22,841 nucleotides of DNA. Source: Stentor coeruleus. Taxonomy: Eukaryota > Ciliophora > Heterotrichea > Heterotrichida > Stentoridae. Numbering within the stretch: the stretch's first letter is position 1; each line of letters opens with the position of its first letter. The position numbers were made by a program, and so were the translations under genes. The DNA lies in contig MPUH01001149.1 in NCBI GenBank assembly GCA_001970955.1, positions 1 to 22,841 on the forward strand. The letters are read 5' to 3'. The notes under the pieces are model-generated. The model made no database searches, was not told the DNA's origin, and saw only the letters and a program-made list of their open reading frames with translations. Below are positions 17,356 through 22,841 of this stretch, piece after piece.

Positions 17356-17664
17356 TTAAGAAGTCAAATGCTGGACGACAATAAGCAAGTAATCATTATC
17401 TGGAGCGATCATAACTTCATTTTTCTTGGTCCTGACTCTGAGGAAAATCAAGTCGTTTGTGCAATCAAATTCTCGAATCATCGATCTTGCCCGCTCGGTT
17501 AATGCTGAGATAAGCCTTGAGTATTTAGTTGTTTCTTGAGCTGTCATAGTACTTTTGACAGAAACTCCTGAATAGTTGCATATAATAATGCCTTTGACTT
17601 CGCTGTAGTGACTTTTTATTCTTTCTATGACCTCATCAACTTGGCTCTATTTATATTTTACCAT
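17356..17664 (-). CDS. roadblock/LC7 dynein light chain, one 15-nt intron
   Basis: Exon 1 is only the ATG (17662-17664). Intron 17647-17661 follows, then exon 2 runs 17646-17356 (TAA 17356-17358). The spliced protein has 97 residues, against 96 in human DYNLRB1, and aligns end to end: VDEVIERIKSHYSEVKGIII, VSVKSTM, LTERARSMIREFD, NDLIFLRVRTKKNEVMIAPD, DYLLIVVQ. The family forms a homodimer on the intermediate chains of cytoplasmic and axonemal dynein, which suits a ciliated cell. Without splicing, a TAG six codons after the ATG would leave a truncated 63-residue product from an internal Met that lacks the first helix and strand. Family identity is very clear. Confidence 0.93.
17647..17661 (-). 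other. 15-nt spliceosomal intron directly after the start codon
   Basis: The coding-strand sequence GTAAAATATAAATAG, immediately downstream of the ATG, has GT and AG ends and an in-frame TAG. Its removal gives MSQVDEVIERIKSH, the expected roadblock N-terminus. It shares GTAA, the central ATA and terminal TAG with the intron at 10083-10097. Confidence 0.9.
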
Positions 17665-18790
17665 TTATCTTTATAATGTTCTCTCTTAAGCTTTTATTTT
17701 AACTCAAACACTTATTGTCTTGCAATTTTATTTAAGTATTTTATATATCGAGCTATTCACATAACTATATAATCTTGATTATAAGCCAAACTATTAATAA
17801 AACAACTATTTTAGACATTTAAAAATTTCTTTTATAATCATATTTTGTATATTCACAAGAGCAAAGAAAAACTTCAAAAATCAGTGAATTAATCTTCTCA
17901 GGACTTATAATACTATTTAGAAGCTTAAACTCATCTAAATCAACATATGAAATAACTATCTTAAGTACTTTTTATCTGCATACTTATTTTTGCTATAAAA
18001 TATTATAATCTTCTTAAGCTTAACTATTAAAGATTTTAATTTCACCAGATTTTCCAATACGAAAATCTTTTAATAAGAATACTAAGGAAATTATATCCAA
18101 ACTGCGCATATAGCGAAAAAGTTCATTTTGCCTTATACGATTTTCATTGAAGCTTGAACAAATGTAAGGGAATTTTCATGGGCTTTTCTTTTGAGTAAAA
18201 AAGATGGTCCAATATGATGTGCACCTAATTATAATCATATGCTGGATAAGAAAATCCATAATCCTTCAATCATAAAAATTGCTATAGCTAGACTTAAATT
18301 GTTGTTTTTATGAAAAATTTCAGGTTTTTTATTAGAATTATTTTAAGTGTCATTAAAAAAAATGCCTATGATTCTTCAATATCTGTACTTTAATAAAGAA
18401 TATAATTTATATATATATATTATAACCAATATTAATTATCAATCCTATTTTACTTATAATATCACAACTAAAAATTTATAAAACCATAAATTTTATCATT
18501 TAACATACAGTACAATTTTAATATCTATATTCCTCCTTTCATATAAAAAGTTATTATATCATAAACAAAATTTATATTAATTTAAAATCAAAATTCACAT
18601 AAATATCCTTTCTCTAGTATTAAATTTCTCTCCCATCAAGTCTTATTCAAATTCTTTAGGTAATCCAAAACCATAAACTTCCTTCCTATTCCTCAGCATT
18701 TAATCTTTAATTCCCTACAATATATAGTATATTATACATAAATTATTTTCCTAATCAAAATTATACAATAAAGAAACAATTTAATTATAT
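17665..18790. other. intergenic stretch with a possible coding remnant
   Basis: Upstream region of the dynein light chain and 3' flank of the SHMT gene. On the minus strand between about 18270 and 17825 there are open runs with protein-like composition (for example GAHHIGPSFLLKRKAHENSL and SYVDLDEFKLLNSIISPEKI), broken by stops and frame changes. No family is recognised. From 18380 to 18780 it is extremely AT-rich, including a (TA)n run near 18409-18421. Confidence 0.35.
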
Positions 18791-20137
18791 CTATTCAAGA
18801 TTTGCATTTCTCATAAACAACACATCAGTGCCTGGCATACGAAACTGAATTGAAAAGTCATGTACTTGATCTTTAAGTTGTTGGACTTTTGGATTTTGGG
18901 CAACAGCATTATCGAAATCATTAGGCCCAATCATAGGATCAGCTTGTATTTCAAGAGCAATATTCAAAGCTCTATGGAGAAAATGGGCAATTTTCTTAAA
19001 GTCCTCAGATGTAGCACCACGAGTTGTCATAGCTGGTGACCCTATGCGTATACCTCCGAGAATCAAAGATGAAGTATCTCCAGGTACAGCGTATTTGCTA
19101 ACATTGATTTTTGCAGCTTCACAAATTTTCTCCATTTTATTACCTGTAAGACCTTGTGGCCTTAGATCCCAAAGAAGTAAATGAGTGTCAGTCCCCCCTG
19201 ATAGTAGAGTATATCCTAGGCCTATTAATGTTTCGCCTATTATTTTGCAGTTTTCTATTACTTTACGACTGTAATCTTTATACTCATTGGTTTCAAGTTC
19301 TCTTAATTGAGTTGCTATACCTGCTATACTATTGTTATGTCCTCCACCTTGTATGGATGGGCTTATCATTGTGCTAACTTTCTCTTCAAAGGATTTTCTA
19401 TAAAAAATTAATGCTCCTCTTGGTCCACGCATGGTTTTGTAGGTAGTTGTAGTGACAATGTCTGCATGGAGGAAAGGGTCATTTACAAGTTGAGAAGATA
19501 CAAGACCACAGTAATGGGCCATATCGACCATGAAGATTGCCCCAACTTCTTTAGAGATAGCTTTAAATCTACCATAATCATAATCACGAGGATAAGCACT
19601 AGCTCCAGCAATAATAATCTTAGGGCATATCAACCTGGCAGTTTTTTCCAAATTGTCATAATCCACAGTTCCAGTACTAGGATCCAATCCATAAGATACG
19701 CTTTCATAAAACACAACTTTCTGATTGGTTTTCTTCGGAATAATACAACCATGCGACAAATGCCCACCTGCAGTTATATTTAGGCCCATTATTTTATCAT
19801 GAGGCTTTAGCAAAGTGGCAAAAATTTGAAAGTTAGCTAAACTCCCAGAGTATGATTCAACAATAACACCCCATTCATTTTTATCTAATCTGTATGCTTT
19901 CAAAGCTCGAGTTTGGCATAGATTTTGAATTGGGTCTACTCGTGTTTCCCCATAGTATCTTCTATAAGATATGCTCTCAGTGTATTGATTTGCAAGACAT
20001 GAGCCGAGACAGTCCATGACTGCTCTTGATGTAAAGTTTTCAGAAGGGATAAGCTCAATCGTGCTCAATTGCCGATACTTTTCTTTTTCTATCAAGTCAA
20101 ATAGCTCTTGATCAACTTCAGCCAATGATGAGTCCAT
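18791..20137 (-). CDS. serine hydroxymethyltransferase, divergent
   Basis: A 448-codon ORF, ATG 20135-20137, TAG 18791-18793. SHMT is the PLP enzyme that converts serine and tetrahydrofolate to glycine and 5,10-methylene-THF. Recognisable blocks: PSENFTS at 31-37, QYTES with the catalytic Glu at 54, RYYGE at 60-64, GGHLSHG at 124-130, DMAH at 205-208, TTTTYKTMRG with the PLP Lys at 234, and GGIRIGSPAMTTRG with the carboxylate-binding Arg at 364. No targeting extension is apparent, so it is probably cytosolic. Oddities: the His before the PLP Lys (THK in most SHMTs) is Tyr, SGSPAN is SGSLAN, YYGG is YYGE, QGGPHNH is QGGGHNN, and NKNT before PGD is changed. The core Lys, Asp, Arg, Glu and Tyr pair remain, so it may be an active but divergent paralogue. 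Confidence 0.93.
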   Translation of the reverse strand: MDSSLAEVDQELFDLIEKEKYRQLSTIELIPSENFTSRAVMDCLGSCLANQYTESISYRRYYGETRVDPIQNLCQTRALKAYRLDKNEWGVIVESYSGSLANFQIFATLLKPHDKIMGLNITAGGHLSHGCIIPKKTNQKVVFYESVSYGLDPSTGTVDYDNLEKTARLICPKIIIAGASAYPRDYDYGRFKAISKEVGAIFMVDMAHYCGLVSSQLVNDPFLHADIVTTTTYKTMRGPRGALIFYRKSFEEKVSTMISPSIQGGGHNNSIAGIATQLRELETNEYKDYSRKVIENCKIIGETLIGLGYTLLSGGTDTHLLLWDLRPQGLTGNKMEKICEAAKINVSKYAVPGDTSSLILGGIRIGSPAMTTRGATSEDFKKIAHFLHRALNIALEIQADPMIGPNDFDNAVAQNPKVQQLKDQVHDFSIQFRMPGTDVLFMRNANLE

Positions 20138-20400
20138 ATTTATATAGTATGAAATAATGTAGAAGGTATTTAAAAATCATGGAAAAATCTTAGTGAATAA
20201 GTTTTCAAAGTTTGAAAAATATCAAATAAAGGTTGTGGGACAGTTTGGAAAAAATAAAAAAAACATAAAAATACGATTTTTAATATTTTTCGGTTAGTTT
20301 TTATACATGAACTTTCATAAGCATAATAGAAGCCTGATGATTCACTTATATCAGCTTGACTTATCATTCACTTTACATATAATTATTTTATAAGCTTAGT
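20138..20400. promoter_or_regulatory. short divergent intergenic region (SHMT / Kelch gene)
   Basis: These 263 bp separate two divergently transcribed genes and must hold both start regions. The sequence is AT-rich, with a TATAAAT-like stretch within 15 nt of the SHMT ATG. A 65-codon minus-strand frame inside it (20170-20367) is Phe/Ser-rich with no domain and would overlap the promoter, so it is not called. Confidence 0.4.
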
Positions 20401-21873
20401 ATGGTAATAATGGACTGTTCATCATGTTCATCGAAAGCTCAATATGAGTGTTCTTGCCTTCCAAACACTCTATATTTTTGTAGCTCCTGCTTGTCTCCGC
20501 ATATCACAAGTTCACTCTACCTCCAGCATAATGTTCAAGAAATTGGGTTTACATACACAAATCCTCTATGCTATGAATGCAAAGCTAAATTCTGTGAAGT
20601 CATCTGTTTATGCAAACGTATAGGAATATGCAAATCTTGCCTTCCAGGGCATATCACAATGTCAGGCTCTCATTTCATAGACTATATCCGCACAGAACGG
20701 CAGTCTCGGGATACTTTTGATATGGAAAAAAAGTCTGTGACTGATACAGTCAAGCAAGAAGTCTATGAAAACATAAAACATTTAGAAGACTTTAAAGAAA
20801 GGGTTAATAAAACAAAACTTTTTCTTATTGAAGCTATACAAAAGTCAGCAGATGATCTTATTGTTAGCACTGAAAACAATAAGAAAAAGATGGAAATGGC
20901 TCTTGAGAATATTAACAAAGCCAAAACCCCAAGGGAAGATCTTTGGCCGTATAATTTTAAGAAAAGACAAAGCTGTATGACTCCAAGTAGAAGAAATGTA
21001 AATAAAGAAATTAAACTTTGTGAGACTGAACTGAATGCAGATGCTATACTGAGATCTATTGCAAATTTAGGAAAAGTGACTTTGTATGGGGATATAAACC
21101 CTGTGACCCAAGAGGAGAATATTTATTATTTTAGAGCCAAAGCTAGAGAGATGATTAGTATAGAAGTTGGGTCTTTATATGTTGTAAGGAAGATATTCCC
21201 AAAAAGTCTTGTTTTAGCAGAAGCGGGAAGTTGGTGTGAAGGGCCAGGGAAGAGTTTAATATATTGTGGAGGATGCAAATCAACAGGGTTTACTAATGAA
21301 GTTGTTCAGATTGACCCTATCAGCATGAATTTTCGCTTACTTCCTCCAATGAAATCCCCAAGAGCCCTAGCAGCTGTTGTGTTCTATAACAACACCTTTT
21401 ACGCATTCGGTGGCTACTCAGGAACCAACATCAACACCTGTGAAAAATTCAGCTTTTCTACTGGGAAATGGGAAGACTTACCAAATATGCCTGTTGCTCG
21501 TAGTGCTTTTACTATAGCAGTTATTGATGATTTATTATATATGACAGGAGATTGCACAAGATTAGATATTTTCAATACAAAAGATGATAGTTTTGAATGT
21601 GCTAAAGTTATAGTCCAGCAAGCTAGTTATTCAAGTTTAACTAAAACTAAAGATAGACTACTGCTTATACAAAATGAGTCTGTTTTTGAGATAGATTTAG
21701 CCTCAGATGATGTTAAAAAAGTTGCAAGTATTCCTCAAGGCAAGTGGTGGAGTTGCTTTCCTCCACAGACTCAGAATGGAGTTGTGGTTTTTGGAAGATA
21801 TGATGATGGGTTTTTGTATACTTTTGATATGAACACGTATGTGCTTAGTAAGAAGTTTAAGCTTATTGCCTAA
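20401..21873 (+). CDS. Cys-rich zinc-binding / coiled-coil / Kelch protein
   Basis: A 490-codon ORF, ATG 20401, TAA 21871-21873. A second in-frame Met at 20410 starts MDCSSCSSKAQYEC and could be the real start. Residues 5-95 hold many CxxC and CxC pairs with His (CSSC, CSCL, CSSC, CYEC, CLCK, CKSC, GHIT), resembling paired B-box-like zinc fingers. Residues about 105-180 are a helical, probably coiled-coil segment. From about 280 to the end there are Kelch-type repeats (LIYCGGCKS, TFYAFGGYSGTNINTCEKFS, GKWEDLPNMPVARSAFTIAV, LLYMTG), enough for most of a beta-propeller. The layout is like a TRIM protein with a Kelch tail, but no RING finger is seen. The family is likely cytosolic and scaffold-like; specific partners are unknown. 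Confidence 0.82.
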   Translation: MVIMDCSSCSSKAQYECSCLPNTLYFCSSCLSPHITSSLYLQHNVQEIGFTYTNPLCYECKAKFCEVICLCKRIGICKSCLPGHITMSGSHFIDYIRTERQSRDTFDMEKKSVTDTVKQEVYENIKHLEDFKERVNKTKLFLIEAIQKSADDLIVSTENNKKKMEMALENINKAKTPREDLWPYNFKKRQSCMTPSRRNVNKEIKLCETELNADAILRSIANLGKVTLYGDINPVTQEENIYYFRAKAREMISIEVGSLYVVRKIFPKSLVLAEAGSWCEGPGKSLIYCGGCKSTGFTNEVVQIDPISMNFRLLPPMKSPRALAAVVFYNNTFYAFGGYSGTNINTCEKFSFSTGKWEDLPNMPVARSAFTIAVIDDLLYMTGDCTRLDIFNTKDDSFECAKVIVQQASYSSLTKTKDRLLLIQNESVFEIDLASDDVKKVASIPQGKWWSCFPPQTQNGVVVFGRYDDGFLYTFDMNTYVLSKKFKLIA

Positions 21874-21895
21874 GGACCTTTTCTAGATAATTAAT

Positions 21896-22027
21896 TTAAA
21901 TAGCGGCATTCATAAAAATGCAATCACCTTGGTTAACTTCAGCAAAGTAAGGTTCTCGGAGTAATTTATGATGTATGGAGGGATAATAATATAGGCATTT
22001 GCTTTTAGAATATAATGGATATGATGA
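21896..22027 (-). pseudogene. possible JmjC/cupin-like C-terminal remnant
   Basis: On the minus strand, 43 codons are open between TAA 22028-22030 and TAA 21896-21898. They read with protein-like composition: HHKLLREPYFAEVNQGDCIF then MNAAI. PYFAEVNQGDCIFMNA resembles the strand of JmjC and related cupin oxygenases that normally continues as GDCxFxPxxWxH. It stops before the His, and no upstream extension was found. It may be a fragment of a lost gene or chance. Low confidence. Confidence 0.25.
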
Positions 22028-22030
22028 TTA

Positions 22031-22369
22031 AAGCAATTATTATGATTTATATAATATGAAAAAGTTTATAAACGAAATAATGATATGCTAAAACAAGTAG
22101 CTACCTTTTAAGAGGTTAAATATATTGTCTTATAATATCTTTGCATTAATTTTCCACTATTTAATTTAGATATATAAAATATCATACCTTGTATAATTTT
22201 GCTATATTAATTTTTTATTCATAATTATTTCTCCACATATAATTTTTATATGTGCATTTTTGTTCATATTTTATTTTTGTAAATATTTCCATGTCCAATT
22301 TTTTTCTTATTTTTTCAGTGCTTCATAAGAATTCGTCATTGAAGATGATTTTATCTAAGATTATGCTCT
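22031..22369. other. AT-rich stretch, nothing recognised
   Basis: Strongly AT-rich, with frequent stops in all frames and homopolymer T runs. It separates the small minus-strand remnant from the coding-like plus-strand relic that runs to the window edge. No feature is called in it. Confidence 0.4.
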
Positions 22370-22841
22370 GATGTCAACTAGCACCTAGAAGAACTCAAGA
22401 AAAAATCAGAATGATCGAAAGCATCAAAAAAACTACATTTGAAGTTAACAAGAGCAGGGTTGTGGATCAAATCTTACAAGTACAATGAAACTCCTGTCTC
22501 ATCTCAAATTCCAGACAATCTATTAAAAGTTTTCAAAGACTTTTCAGACAAAATCTCTCAAAATCAAAAGAATTCATACTCTTGTTAGTGGGGCAAAAAG
22601 CTCGAAGATAAAATANCAGTAACAAAATAGTGGATGAAATAGAAGAAATTAAAGGAAAGAGTAGATTCTGCAGGAACTTGAAAGGAAGCTAGAATTTCTT
22701 GAAGATAAATCTATGATAAAAGCATATTTTTTGATTAAAGCGCCTGATAATTTTACTAAATCAACATAATGAGCATGAGAGATAGCGAGGATAAGAGTAT
22801 CAGTTTTGCTTTGCTTATGGCATCTCCTTTGAATCAACTTT
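22370..22841 (+). pseudogene. decayed coding region, partial, runs off the window
   Basis: Plus-strand frames read as protein but are broken. One frame from about 22370 to 22612 gives HLEELKKKSE, TGA, SKASKKLHLKLTRAGLWIKS, then YNETPVSSQIPDNLLKVFKD and further, then TAG, then WGKKLEDKI. After the N at 22616 the frame changes to NKIVDEIEEIKGK and then to ELERKLEFLEDKSMIKAYFL. The later part is coiled-coil-like. No family is recognised. Unlike the other two N positions, this N has no duplicated flank. It could be a pseudogene or poor-quality sequence of a live gene. A minus-strand frame at 22649-22837 is its shadow. Confidence 0.4.

Noticed and set aside
20170-20367. 65-codon minus-strand frame between SHMT and the Kelch gene
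   Set aside because: Phe-rich, no domain, and it fills the shared promoter region of two divergent genes.
1-22841. CRISPR arrays, insertion sequences, prokaryotic operons, telomeric repeats
   Set aside because: No regularly spaced identical repeats, no transposase or terminal inverted repeats, no telomere-like tandem arrays were seen. Gene content and introns are eukaryotic.

Overview
This AT-rich window looks like nuclear DNA of a heterotrich ciliate, most likely a macronuclear scaffold of a Stentor-like organism. The main evidence is two 15-nt spliceosomal introns that must be removed to restore conserved proteins (a roadblock dynein light chain and a tepsin/MTV1-like VHS protein). They share the pattern GTAA-N3-ATA-N2-TAG. 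Introns of this size are known from Stentor and Blepharisma. The supported genes read without any in-frame stop under the standard code, Trp is always TGG in them, and all eleven end in TAA or TAG, none in TGA. That fits Stentor, but it leaves open a code where UGA is not a normal stop.

Layout. 0.1-0.4 kb: a probable relic of a NDUFS5/15-kDa complex I subunit with one TGA. 0.8-3.5 kb (-): large Lys-rich protein with an IQ motif. 4.2-5.6 kb (-): NBR1-type autophagy receptor (PB1-ZZ-FW-UBA). 6.7-7.3 kb (+): full-length but broken TIM17 pseudogene. 7.4-7.6 kb (-): small basic protein. 7.8-8.8 kb (+): unknown protein interrupted by a one-base assembly gap with duplicated flanks. 8.8-9.9 kb (+): two-pass glycoprotein-like membrane protein with the same kind of gap. 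9.9-10.6 kb (-): tepsin/MTV1-like VHS protein. 11.1-12.9 kb (-): GTPBP1/2-family translational GTPase with an altered G3 motif. 13.5-14.2 kb (-): unknown basic protein. 14.2-17.3 kb: gene-free, repeat-rich stretch. 17.4-17.7 kb (-): roadblock dynein light chain. 18.8-20.1 kb (-): divergent serine hydroxymethyltransferase. 20.4-21.9 kb (+): Cys-rich/coiled-coil/Kelch protein. 21.9-22.8 kb: remnants of at least one further gene.

The genes do not form one pathway. They are a typical eukaryotic mixture: selective autophagy, vesicle coat, ribosome-associated GTPase, dynein, one-carbon metabolism. No CRISPR array, tRNA, rRNA or transposase was recognised.

The most notable features are the cluster of decayed genes (two of them for mitochondrial proteins), the decay pattern of TIM17, seven two-copy direct repeats of 51-128 bp (two flanking N gaps, so partly assembly artefacts), and a degenerate repeat of roughly 120 bp between 15.4 and 16.3 kb.
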